DNA from: Pseudoalteromonas espejiana DSM 9414
GTDB taxonomy: Bacteria > Pseudomonadota > Gammaproteobacteria > Enterobacterales > Alteromonadaceae
DNA length: 64,000 bases
Assembly: GCF_002221525.1 (NCBI RefSeq)
Contig: NZ_CP011028.1
Span: 631,001-695,000, forward strand
Direction: 5' to 3'
Below, in pieces: positions 8,527 through 16,386 of the stretch; positions within the stretch are counted from its first letter, which is position 1, and each line of letters starts with the position of its first letter. Made by a program: the position numbers and the translations under genes. The notes below the pieces were generated by a model that made no database searches, had not been told where the DNA came from, and was given only the letters and a program-made list of their open reading frames with translations.

Positions 8527-9477
8527 TTATTTTGTTAGTTTACGCTCAATAGCGTCAAACAAAATACCAGTAATAGAAATATCGTACGCAGCTTCTATTT
8601 CACGTACACACGTTGGTGCGGTAACGTTAATTTCAGTAAGCTTGTCACCAATAATATCTAACCCTACAAACACCAGGCCTTTTTCTTTAAGTGTTGGCGC
8701 AACTGCTTGGGCTATTTTAAGATCTGACTCGCTAAGTGGACGGGCTTCACCGCGACCGCCAGCTGCTAAGTTACCACGTGTTTCACCATTTTGAGGAATA
8801 CGTGCTAAACAGTACGGAATTACTTCACCATCAACAACCAATACGCGCTTGTCGCCTTGTTTGATCTCTGGGATGTAATTTTGCACCATTGCAAAGCGGC
8901 TCCCGTGCTCGGTTAGCGTTTCGCAGATAACCCCAATGTTTGCATCGTTTTCTTTAATACGAAAAATCGATGCGCCACCCATGCCATCAAGCGGCTTTAA
9001 AATAATGTCTTTATGCTGTGCTAAAAATTCACGAATTTGTTTTTGGCTACGGGTAACTAACGTATCTGGCGTATGTTCGCTAAACCATGCAGTAAATAGC
9101 TTTTCGTTTGCATCACGCAGGCTTTGTGGCTTATTAATTATAAGCGTGCCTTCTTGCTCTGCGCGTTCAAGAATATAGGTGGCGTAAATGTATTCAGTGT
9201 CGAACGGCGGATCTTTACGCATTAAAATGACATCTAGATCGGCAAGGGCAATAGTGGTTTTTTCTTCAAGCTCGTACCACTTTTCAGTGTTATTAAATAC
9301 TTGTGCTTTGGCAGCCGTTGCATACGATTTTCCCTGACGAAGAGACAGGTCGTCCATCTCCATGTAGTAAATTTCGTAGCCGCGTTCTTGCGCTTGCATC
9401 ATCATTGCAAAACCGGTGTCTTTTTTAATGTTAAATCCACTAATAGGATCAGAGATAATTCCTAACTTAATTGCCAT
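8527..9477 (-). CDS. gshB: Glutathione synthetase
   Basis: The 316-residue product equals the E. coli length. It has the N-terminal MAIKLGIISDPISGFNIKKD block and the ATP-grasp motifs ILKPLDGMGGASIFR, VQNYIPEIKQGDKRVLVVDG and GLDIIGDKLTEINVTAP. GshB joins gamma-glutamylcysteine and glycine at the cost of ATP to form glutathione in the cytosol. It lies 54 bp after rsmE in the usual order and looks intact. Confidence 0.97.
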   Translation of the reverse strand: MAIKLGIISDPISGFNIKKDTGFAMMMQAQERGYEIYYMEMDDLSLRQGKSYATAAKAQVFNNTEKWYELEEKTTIALADLDVILMRKDPPFDTEYIYATYILERAEQEGTLIINKPQSLRDANEKLFTAWFSEHTPDTLVTRSQKQIREFLAQHKDIILKPLDGMGGASIFRIKENDANIGVICETLTEHGSRFAMVQNYIPEIKQGDKRVLVVDGEVIPYCLARIPQNGETRGNLAAGGRGEARPLSESDLKIAQAVAPTLKEKGLVFVGLDIIGDKLTEINVTAPTCVREIEAAYDISITGILFDAIERKLTK

Positions 9478-9531
9478 GCGCTGTGCCTTACTATAAATAT
9501 TACTGTTTATATGAGGGTGCTTTTAGTTATT

Positions 9532-10266
9532 TCAATTAGCTAAATCACCAAATTGTAGCTGTAATGCACTTAGGACCGTTAAAGCGGCGGTTTCTGTTCG
9601 TAAAACGCGTGGGCCTAAGCGAATATCTACAAATTCTTGCTGTTTAGTTTGCGCCATTTCTTCATCGGTAAAGCCGCCCTCTGGGCCTACTAAAAAGCGC
9701 ACGCCATCTTTTGGCACTGTAATAGTTTTAATGCTGTGCTCGGCACGCGGGTGCAAAGTAAGCTTAATTGCCTGCGTTTGTTGTTCAAGCCACTGCTTTA
9801 AATCAATAGGGGTATGAACAATTGGTACAAAGTTACGGCCCGATTGCTCAGCAGCTGAAATGGCTATTTTTTGCCATTGTTGGTGTTTTTTCTCTAAGCG
9901 GTCGCCACTGAGTTTAACACCGCAGCGCTGGCTAAAAATAGGAGTGATTTCAGTAATACCCAGCTCAACCGACTTTTGAATTGTAAAATCCATTTTATCT
10001 CCACGGGATACACATTGCCCTAAATGAATTTTAAGAGGTGACTCTACATCGTGCTCGTCAAAGCGCTGTGGCATAACAACAACGGTTTTTTTTGTTACCT
10101 CAATAATTTCACTGAAGTATTCGCCGCCTTCGCCATTAAAAATAGACACATGTTCGCCTACTTTCATACGCAGTACGCGACCAACATGGCCGACTGCATC
10201 ATCGTCTAAAGAAACGGGCGTGTTTAAGGCAATATTTGATGCCTGATAAATATGAGGTACTCGCAT
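9532..10266 (-). CDS. rsmE: 16S rRNA (uracil(1498)-N3)-methyltransferase
   Basis: The 244-residue product shows the N-terminal PUA-like domain (MRVPHIYQ..., DDAVGHVGRVLRMK) and the SPOUT knot motifs SAAEQSGRNFVP, LVGPEGGFTDEE and LGPRVLRTETA. RsmE methylates N3 of U1498 in helix 44 of 16S rRNA with SAM. It lies between an unrecognised gene and gshB, and a short intergenic gap supports joint transcription. Confidence 0.96.
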   Translation of the reverse strand: MRVPHIYQASNIALNTPVSLDDDAVGHVGRVLRMKVGEHVSIFNGEGGEYFSEIIEVTKKTVVVMPQRFDEHDVESPLKIHLGQCVSRGDKMDFTIQKSVELGITEITPIFSQRCGVKLSGDRLEKKHQQWQKIAISAAEQSGRNFVPIVHTPIDLKQWLEQQTQAIKLTLHPRAEHSIKTITVPKDGVRFLVGPEGGFTDEEMAQTKQQEFVDIRLGPRVLRTETAALTVLSALQLQFGDLAN

Positions 10267-10339
10267 GGTGCGTCACTTATTTTATAGCGTAAAGGTGTAT
10301 AGCGCTATGGTAAGTAAGCTGCGCGATGTACGCAATTAT

Positions 10340-10816
10340 TTATTTTTTATTAAGCTGTAGCGCAAGGTCGATTAAATCTTTGGGTGTTTCGGCAATGTCG
10401 GTATCACACGAAAGATGATTTTTAAAACCTTCTTCAGTGATACGCTCAAATGTATAACCAACATCATCAAAGCTTACTACGTAGCGTTTTGCGTGCAGAG
10501 AATTGTATATAAAGCGTTGTTCATTGCTAGCAAGGAGGTAGTCGGTGTTATTAAATAAAACACCTTGTATATCATGGTGCTCGTGCAGGTAAGTGGCAAG
10601 TTCAGATACACTAATTTCGTTTTCTAAATCGCAATAGCAGTAATCTTTAATGAGTTCATCAAACATCATTTTTACTAGCTTGCGAGTATTGCTACCTGCA
10701 ACAATAAGGGTACTGGGCGTGTTGGGTGTCGCATTTTTAAAATAGTGCTCGGCAAATGCGCGACTAAATTCGTTATCTATATCAATTAACAAATAGTTAG
10801 TTACTTCAAATGACAT
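10340..10816 (-). CDS. Hypothetical protein, family not recognised
   Basis: The frame encodes 158 residues, acidic and soluble, without signal peptide or membrane segment. It opens with a beta-strand-like LLIDIDNEFSRAF and then alternates strands (STLIVAGS, GVLFNNTDYLL, KRYVVSFDDV) with helices. That could be a small Rossmann- or receiver-like fold, but the phospho-acceptor and lysine signature of response regulators is not evident. I do not recognise the family. The reading frame is well formed, the codon use resembles its neighbours, and it lies between rsmE and a DUF350-like gene on the same strand, so I judge it a real gene. A hairpin at 10820-10869 overlaps its likely ribosome site. Confidence 0.6.
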   Translation of the reverse strand: MSFEVTNYLLIDIDNEFSRAFAEHYFKNATPNTPSTLIVAGSNTRKLVKMMFDELIKDYCYCDLENEISVSELATYLHEHHDIQGVLFNNTDYLLASNEQRFIYNSLHAKRYVVSFDDVGYTFERITEEGFKNHLSCDTDIAETPKDLIDLALQLNKK

Positions 10817-10819
10817 AGG

Positions 10820-10869
10820 GCCCCGTTGCGTTTAAGCAATGTGTTGTGCCAGTAAACTAAATACGGGGC
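10820..10869 (-). promoter_or_regulatory. Long-loop hairpin covering the ribosome site of the 10340-10816 gene
   Basis: The arms GCCCCGT (10820-10826) and ACGGGGC (10863-10869) are perfectly complementary. A smaller inner hairpin, TTGC-GTTTAA-GCAA, lies at about 10826-10839. On the transcript of the minus-strand gene the only Shine-Dalgarno-like GGGG, a few bases before the ATG, would be base-paired in the outer stem. Confidence 0.4.
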
Positions 10870-10897
10870 GCTTTGCGACTGATTTAATTGTGTGGCG

Positions 10898-11791
10898 TTA
10901 AATTGAAAACATGCTTATAAGTAAATAGCCTATAGCACAAAAAACAGCAAACTCGATGCATGCTATGCCTATATTGTCTTGGTGATCTACCTCTAATGCG
11001 GTATCGATATTTGGTAATGAGATAGCTTTTATTACAAAACTTAAACAATATAATAACACCCACATTACACCGCAATGCATAACCAGTGTAAATATATTTT
11101 CGACCATTTTTCCATTTTGAAACGCCGCGCTTGATAAACCTGCATAAACGGCAAGAGCTAAACCTATTGATTTTCCAGCGTACCTTATACCAATAGAGGT
11201 GTTCTCTAAATTAAAATTACTCTGCAAAGAAGCGCCTTGGTTGGCTTTAGCAAAACGGTGCTCACGTATTTTACTATCGAGTGCAAACATTCCCTGAAGT
11301 GTAAAAAAGCTAACAAAAGCAATAAGTAAGTTGCTAAACCCTTGGGCATGTGTCCACGTGTACAAACCAAGTGCAATAATGCAGTTAGCTAATAACATGC
11401 CGGAATCAACCAGTGCAGCGCATACATTTTGCTTTAAAATAGCTGCTTCTTCATTAAATCTGTGAAGTATCCATTTTCTATGAATTAAATGACCTACTTT
11501 GATAAATGAAAATAATAGAACAATTAAAATAACAACTTTTAGTGGGTTATGCTGAGCAGTGCTCATGCTTATTTCGTCAAACAAAAACGCCATAGTGGCA
11601 ATAACAACCGTAATTTCAGAGGCAAAACTAATCCCCATTGCAAAGTTATCGTGTTGCGCAAGTTCATCTTTAAGTGCTTGTTTTGCTTTTAGTTGAGCCA
11701 CAATTCTAAGACTAAAAATAGTAATGCATATAACCGCAAAACTAATGGCAATCGCAACTAAACTAGTGTTAGATAATGATAAATATGACAT
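10898..11791 (-). CDS. DUF350-like integral membrane protein
   Basis: The 297-residue product has seven or eight hydrophobic segments arranged as repeats. Each repeat has a polar-plus-small-residue motif of the kind DNFAMGISFASEITVVIAT, ENTSIGIRYAGKSIGLALA and DNIGIACIEFAVFCAIG, recalling the DUF350 (YjfL-type) repeat. DUF350 proteins are inner-membrane proteins without assigned function. The gene diverges from glnE with 78 bp between starts and is 81 bp upstream of the unrecognised 158-residue gene, so the two may share a transcript. The DUF350 assignment rests on motif memory and is moderate. Confidence 0.6.
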   Translation of the reverse strand: MSYLSLSNTSLVAIAISFAVICITIFSLRIVAQLKAKQALKDELAQHDNFAMGISFASEITVVIATMAFLFDEISMSTAQHNPLKVVILIVLLFSFIKVGHLIHRKWILHRFNEEAAILKQNVCAALVDSGMLLANCIIALGLYTWTHAQGFSNLLIAFVSFFTLQGMFALDSKIREHRFAKANQGASLQSNFNLENTSIGIRYAGKSIGLALAVYAGLSSAAFQNGKMVENIFTLVMHCGVMWVLLYCLSFVIKAISLPNIDTALEVDHQDNIGIACIEFAVFCAIGYLLISMFSI

Positions 11792-11869
11792 GCTGATCCT
11801 AAGTAGTGATAACCTTTCTTGGTTTTAGTTATTCTAGTATGGTTACGACATATATAAAAGAGAGGATTG

Positions 11870-14668
11870 ATGAGTAACAAAATGCAACTTCCTATTCAAT
11901 TACAAAAACTTGGCTCAAGGCGCTTTGCGCAGCTTTATCCGCAGCAAAACCCACAAGAAGAAGTTGTAAAATTATGTGCTCTGAGCGACTTTGCCTTTCG
12001 CTGCTTAGAATCGCAGCCTGATTTAAAAGAGTGGTTAATAAACCCCGATGAACAGTTTAGCCGTGCTGTTCCTGCCCCATTTGACGGCCTTGATCTACAA
12101 AATGTAGATGAAAACCAATGTAATAAAATTTTGCGCCAGTACCGCGAAAAATACTGGTTAAAAGTGGCTTATCTAGATTTATGCTGCAATAACCCAATTA
12201 GCGACAGCATTAAATACATTAGTTTATTAGCCGATATGCTGATTAATAGCGCTAATATGTGGGCGCATGCACAAACTACCAAAACATGTGGCGAGCCACT
12301 TGATGAGCAAGGCAAAGCCTTACCGCTAATGGTGCTAGGTATGGGCAAGCTTGGTGGGCATGAACTTAATTACTCATCGGATATAGATTTAATTTTTGCT
12401 TATCCGCGTAATGTAAAAACGCAAGGCGGGCGTAAACCCGTTGAGGCACAGGTTTTTTACACTAAGGTTGCGCAAAAACTTATTAATACGCTCAACTTAG
12501 TAACGGGGGATGGGCAAGTATTTAGAGTAGATATGCGCCTTCGTCCGTTTGGTGAAAGCGGGCCGCTAGTAATGAGCTTTAACGCTATTGAAGATTACTA
12601 CCAAGAGCAAGGGCGTGATTGGGAGCGTTATGCCATGCTAAAAGGGCGCTTAATTGGCACACCAAACCCGTATTGGGATGAGTTTATTCAGCTGTTAAAG
12701 CCTTTTGTTTATCGCCGTTATATTGATTTTTCGGTGGTTGAGTCTTTGCGCAAAATGAAATTAATGATAGCACAAGAGGTTCGCCGTAAACGTTTAACCA
12801 ATAATATAAAGCTTGGCGCGGGTGGTATTCGTGAGGTTGAATTTATTGTCCAGGCCTTACAAATGGTACGTGGTGGGCGAGAAGCTAACTTACAAACCCA
12901 ATCGTTGTTATATGCCCTTGAGCAGCTTATTTTAAACCAAGCAATAGATGAGCAAGAAGCACAGGAATTAAAACGTAACTACTTACATCTGCGCAAAGTA
13001 GAGCAGTATTTGCAAATTTTTGACGATCAGCAAACACAAACCTTGCCAGATGATGAGCAAAATCAATTACGGTTAAATTATTTACTTGGCGTTGAGCATT
13101 TTTCAGATACGCTTAGCGATATAGAGCAAGTAATGGCCAAAATTCATGATGAATTTTTATTGGTTATAGGGGAGGAAACCGTTCCACTTGATACCTGTGA
13201 AGGGGCATTTATAAGTGCTTGGGATCATGGTGATGTAAGCTTTTTAAATGACGTAAAAGAGCAATGGCAAATTCCTTTACACGATTTTAAACAGCGCTTA
13301 AGTAAGGTCAATATTGGTAACCGAGGGCGTGATATTCTCGATAAACTTATGCCTGTATTGCTTAAGCAACTAAGCGATTTTAATGCCAGTGGTGAAACAT
13401 TTACCATGGTATGCCAAATACTTAATAAAATTATATCGCGTACAGCTTACCTTGAGCTGTTGTACGAAAACCAAGGTGCATTAAAACAGTTGGTATTATT
13501 GTGCTGCCACAGTAAGTGGATAGGCGAGCATATTTCTCGTTACCCTATTTTACTCGATGAGCTAATAGACCCTGCCGTGCTTTATAAGCCAACCCCATTA
13601 AGCGCATACAAAGATGAAATTCGTCAGTACTTTTTACGTATAGAACACGACGATTTAGAGCTGCAAATGGAAGCGTTAAGGCAGTTTAAACAAACCCATC
13701 AATTACGTATTGCTGCAGCTGATGCAACCGGTGTCATTGATGTTATGAAAGTGAGCGATCACTTAACTGCGTTAGCAGAAGCCGTGGTAGACCAAGCGGT
13801 TAATATTGCATGGTATAACACTGTTAAGCGCTTTGGTATGCCGCCTAATACAGATGACGAACACAAAGGCTTTGCGGTTATTGCCTATGGCAAAACAGGC
13901 GGCTTTGAAGTGGGTTACGACTCTGATTTAGATCTTGTGTTTGTACATAATCACGATGGCAACAGCACAACCAATGGCGATAAAGCGATTACCTCAAGGC
14001 AGTTTTATTTAAAACTCGCGCAGCGTTTAATGCACTTATTTAATACCCGTACAGCGTCGGGCATTTTATATGAGCTAGACACTCGCCTTCGCCCAGAAGG
14101 TGCCTCAGGCTTGTTGGCAATTAACCTAGAGAGCTTTAACCATTATCAGCAAACCCAAGCATGGACCTGGGAGCATCAAGCGCTTGTACGCGCACGTGTA
14201 ATTTTAGGTCAAGAAGAGCTAAGAGTACGCTTTGCGCAAATTCGTAAAGATATACTCTGTGCAAAGCGCGACGAGCCAACTTTAAAGCAAGATGTACTCA
14301 AAATGCGCGAAAAAATGCGCACGCATTTAGCAAAAGGCAATAGTGAGCAATTTGACTTAAAGCAAGGTGTTGGCGCAATGACCGACATAGAGTTTATTAC
14401 ACAATATTTAGTGCTCAAATACGCAAATCAGTTTAGTCAATTAACGGTGTTTTCAGATAACGTCAGAATACTTACCGATGCCGCAGCGATTGGCTGTATT
14501 ACTAAAGAGCAAAAGCAGCAGTTAATTCAAGCTTATATAGATTATCGCTCGCGCTACCATGTGCTGAGTTTAAATCAGCAAGGGCGCTTGGTATCTCGTA
14601 AAGAGTACCAAACAGATATTGAGAGTGTATCGGCGTGTTGGCATAGTATATTTGAACTTGAGGCGTAA
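11870..14668 (+). CDS. glnE: Bifunctional glutamine synthetase adenylyltransferase/deadenylylase
   Basis: The start is placed at the ATG at 11870, with GAGAGGA just upstream; a TTG three bases earlier is also open. The 932-residue product has two nucleotidyltransferase domains. The N-terminal deadenylylase carries GMGKLGGHELNYSSDIDLIF and the C-terminal adenylylase carries AYGKTGGFEVGYDSDLDLVF, each with the paired metal-binding aspartates. HD-like regulatory helices lie between and after them. GlnE adds or removes AMP on glutamine synthetase in response to PII (GlnB) and glutamine. It is monocistronic, with a strong terminator right after the stop. Confidence 0.97.
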   Translation: MSNKMQLPIQLQKLGSRRFAQLYPQQNPQEEVVKLCALSDFAFRCLESQPDLKEWLINPDEQFSRAVPAPFDGLDLQNVDENQCNKILRQYREKYWLKVAYLDLCCNNPISDSIKYISLLADMLINSANMWAHAQTTKTCGEPLDEQGKALPLMVLGMGKLGGHELNYSSDIDLIFAYPRNVKTQGGRKPVEAQVFYTKVAQKLINTLNLVTGDGQVFRVDMRLRPFGESGPLVMSFNAIEDYYQEQGRDWERYAMLKGRLIGTPNPYWDEFIQLLKPFVYRRYIDFSVVESLRKMKLMIAQEVRRKRLTNNIKLGAGGIREVEFIVQALQMVRGGREANLQTQSLLYALEQLILNQAIDEQEAQELKRNYLHLRKVEQYLQIFDDQQTQTLPDDEQNQLRLNYLLGVEHFSDTLSDIEQVMAKIHDEFLLVIGEETVPLDTCEGAFISAWDHGDVSFLNDVKEQWQIPLHDFKQRLSKVNIGNRGRDILDKLMPVLLKQLSDFNASGETFTMVCQILNKIISRTAYLELLYENQGALKQLVLLCCHSKWIGEHISRYPILLDELIDPAVLYKPTPLSAYKDEIRQYFLRIEHDDLELQMEALRQFKQTHQLRIAAADATGVIDVMKVSDHLTALAEAVVDQAVNIAWYNTVKRFGMPPNTDDEHKGFAVIAYGKTGGFEVGYDSDLDLVFVHNHDGNSTTNGDKAITSRQFYLKLAQRLMHLFNTRTASGILYELDTRLRPEGASGLLAINLESFNHYQQTQAWTWEHQALVRARVILGQEELRVRFAQIRKDILCAKRDEPTLKQDVLKMREKMRTHLAKGNSEQFDLKQGVGAMTDIEFITQYLVLKYANQFSQLTVFSDNVRILTDAAAIGCITKEQKQQLIQAYIDYRSRYHVLSLNQQGRLVSRKEYQTDIESVSACWHSIFELEA

Positions 14669-14673
14669 ATATT

Positions 14674-14701
14674 AAAAACCCAAGCTTAGCTTGGGTTTTT
14701 A
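14674..14701 (+). terminator. Intrinsic terminator after glnE
   Basis: AAAAACCCAAGC-TTA-GCTTGGGTTTTT is a perfect hairpin ending in a T run, 6 bp past the glnE stop. It is symmetrical enough to work in both directions. Confidence 0.88.
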
Positions 14702-14749
14702 GTAAATAGGCGCTGTTGAGCTTTTAGTAAATTAGTTGGCTTTACTGTT

Positions 14750-15322
14750 TTATGTTTTGAGCTTTAAACAATTGCTACGCACAAACTCAGAAGGTAACTC
14801 GGTAATTACTGCTGCACGTTGTTTATGGCATAAATAAGTGTAAACCTCATATTCAAAGTCGTCGTTGATAGCGCGGCCAACTTGATACAGGGCTGAGGTA
14901 AAGCTGCTATCTACTCTAAAGTGATCTTTCACTACGTAGTCTTTGCTTAAGTACCAATATAATTCGATGCCTTCGTTTTTAGCATACTGATTAAGAACAT
15001 CTTTTAATGTTGTGCCATTTTCAAAGCGCCTAGGTTCACTTGTTCCCGTCCAACTTGTAGGCATAGGATCAACGAGCCTGCCGCGTTCGACTAAAACGCG
15101 ATCAAGCGTTTGTTCTGGCTTTTTAAGTTGCAAAACAAACTTGTCGCGCTCTCTATTAGACTTAACTTGATTACGGATTGATGAGTAAAACCGAGAGAGC
15201 CCCTCGGCGGCTGCATTTTTAGATTCTTTTATATCAAGCAAGGGGCCAGTGCCGACTAAAACGTAAATAGCCAGTAAAATTAACGCTACAGCTAGTATTA
15301 AATGCTTAATCCAAAACCACAT
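14750..15322 (-). CDS. TcpQ-domain protein, membrane-anchored
   Basis: The 190-residue product has one N-terminal membrane anchor (about residues 6-27, LILAVALILLAIYVLVGTG), a charged linker, and a C-terminal domain from about residue 100. The domain elements TTLKDVLNQYAKNEGIELYW, FTSALYQVGRAI and CHKQRAAVI resemble the TcpQ domain (toxin-coregulated pilus protein Q C-terminal family, also called the PilL/TcpQ type). Such domains occur in envelope pilus or secretion components. No pilus cluster surrounds it; lpxL lies 38 bp upstream on the same strand, so the two may be co-transcribed. Its role is unknown and the domain call is by recollection. Confidence 0.7.
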   Translation of the reverse strand: MWFWIKHLILAVALILLAIYVLVGTGPLLDIKESKNAAAEGLSRFYSSIRNQVKSNRERDKFVLQLKKPEQTLDRVLVERGRLVDPMPTSWTGTSEPRRFENGTTLKDVLNQYAKNEGIELYWYLSKDYVVKDHFRVDSSFTSALYQVGRAINDDFEYEVYTYLCHKQRAAVITELPSEFVRSNCLKLKT

Positions 15323-15360
15323 AACTCATACTCATTTATCTTAATTACTCTTTTATACCA

Positions 15361-16290
15361 CTACTTTTTATAAAAAGAAGGAGTATTTTTATCTGGGCGT
15401 GTTTTAAAGCGGCGGTGCAACCACATGTACTGCTCAGGTGCTGCATTAATTGATTGCTCAACACGCTGGTTTACGCGAATCACATCGGCTCTGTCGTCAC
15501 CGCTTGGGAAGTTTTCAAGCTCAGGTACTATTTCTAGGTGGTATTTACCTTGCTCATCTCGACGGCTAATTAGGCTCATTGTTTCGCAATGCTTACTTGC
15601 AGCAAACATAAGGGTGCCTGTGGTGGTTGCTGTATCTGGTACGGCATAAAAAGGCACAAACTCACAGCGGTTACGGCCGTAATCTTGATCGGGTAGGTAA
15701 TAACACACCTTTTTGTTTTTTAATGACTTTAATAAGCCTTTAACATCTTTACGGCCAATTAAATATTCGTTAGAGCGAAGGCGGCCATTGGTTGTAAAGT
15801 ATTCCATTAAAGCATTGTTGTGTGGGCGATAAAATCCAAGGCCTTGGCACTTAGTGCCCATAATGCGACTTGCCATTTCTAAGTGCAAAATATGTGGTAC
15901 CAGTAATAGCACACCTTTACCTTGTGCCTGTACACGTTCAAAGTGCTCAAGCCCTTTAATTGAGCCATAGGCTTTATTTACACGCCATTGAGGCCACCAC
16001 CACGCCATGCCAGTTTCAACCATAGCAATGCCAGTGTTTTCCATGTTTTTTAATACAAGTTGCTGCTGATCAGCCTCACTCATATCAGGAAAACACAGTT
16101 TTATGTTTACTTCGGCAATATGGCGGCGACGTTTCATAAACTTGTGTACTAAGCGGCCAAGTAGCTTACCTAAGCTAAGCTGAATTTTTTGTGGCAACCA
16201 CGAAATCAAATATAAAAAGAAAACGCCAATCCAAGTTAGCCAATAGCGAGGGCCTAAAAAAGAGGCTTTAAAAGGAGATGAGGTGACCAC
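15361..16290 (-). CDS. lpxL: Kdo2-lipid IVA lauroyltransferase (LpxL/HtrB type)
   Basis: The 309-residue product strongly resembles E. coli LpxL in layout: PRYWLTWIGVFFLY anchor, FMKRRRHIAEVNIKLCFPDM, NMENTGIAMVETGMAWWWP, the HX4E catalytic motif as HILHLE, GRLRSNEYLIGRKDVKG and APEQYMWLHRRFKTRP. It transfers a secondary acyl chain from acyl-ACP to Kdo2-lipid IVA at the inner membrane during lipid A synthesis. LpxP or LpxM cannot be excluded by eye, but the closest match I see is LpxL. Upstream, between it and tolC, lie a terminator and a 15-bp palindrome. Confidence 0.9.
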   Translation of the reverse strand: MVTSSPFKASFLGPRYWLTWIGVFFLYLISWLPQKIQLSLGKLLGRLVHKFMKRRRHIAEVNIKLCFPDMSEADQQQLVLKNMENTGIAMVETGMAWWWPQWRVNKAYGSIKGLEHFERVQAQGKGVLLLVPHILHLEMASRIMGTKCQGLGFYRPHNNALMEYFTTNGRLRSNEYLIGRKDVKGLLKSLKNKKVCYYLPDQDYGRNRCEFVPFYAVPDTATTTGTLMFAASKHCETMSLISRRDEQGKYHLEIVPELENFPSGDDRADVIRVNQRVEQSINAAPEQYMWLHRRFKTRPDKNTPSFYKK

Positions 16291-16320
16291 AAAATACTCT
16301 CTAAAATAAAAACGCTAGTT

Positions 16321-16335
16321 TAACGCTAAGCGTTA
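16321..16335. promoter_or_regulatory. Palindrome TAACGC-TAA-GCGTTA upstream of lpxL
   Basis: Perfect 6-bp arms around 3 bp, with a direct repeat of AACGCTA starting 12 bp earlier (16310). It lies 31-45 bp before the lpxL start, in the likely promoter area. It might be an operator or simply a small hairpin; no binding protein is suggested by the sequence. Confidence 0.3.
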
Positions 16336-16343
16336 TAAAATAC

Positions 16344-16368
16344 AAAAAGCCAGCAATGGCTGGCTTTA
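16344..16368 (-). terminator. Intrinsic terminator after tolC
   Basis: On the minus strand AAAGCCAGCC-ATT-GCTGGCTTTTT forms a strong hairpin with a T tract, about 20 bp beyond the tolC stop. Confidence 0.85.
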
Positions 16369-16386
16369 AGGGTTACTTTTAAGTGG

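Noticed and set aside
11767..11790. GATAATGATAAATATGAC, resembling part of a Fur box, near the DUF350-like start
   Set aside because: It lies in the first codons of the gene, only two hexamers fit, and no iron gene is adjacent.
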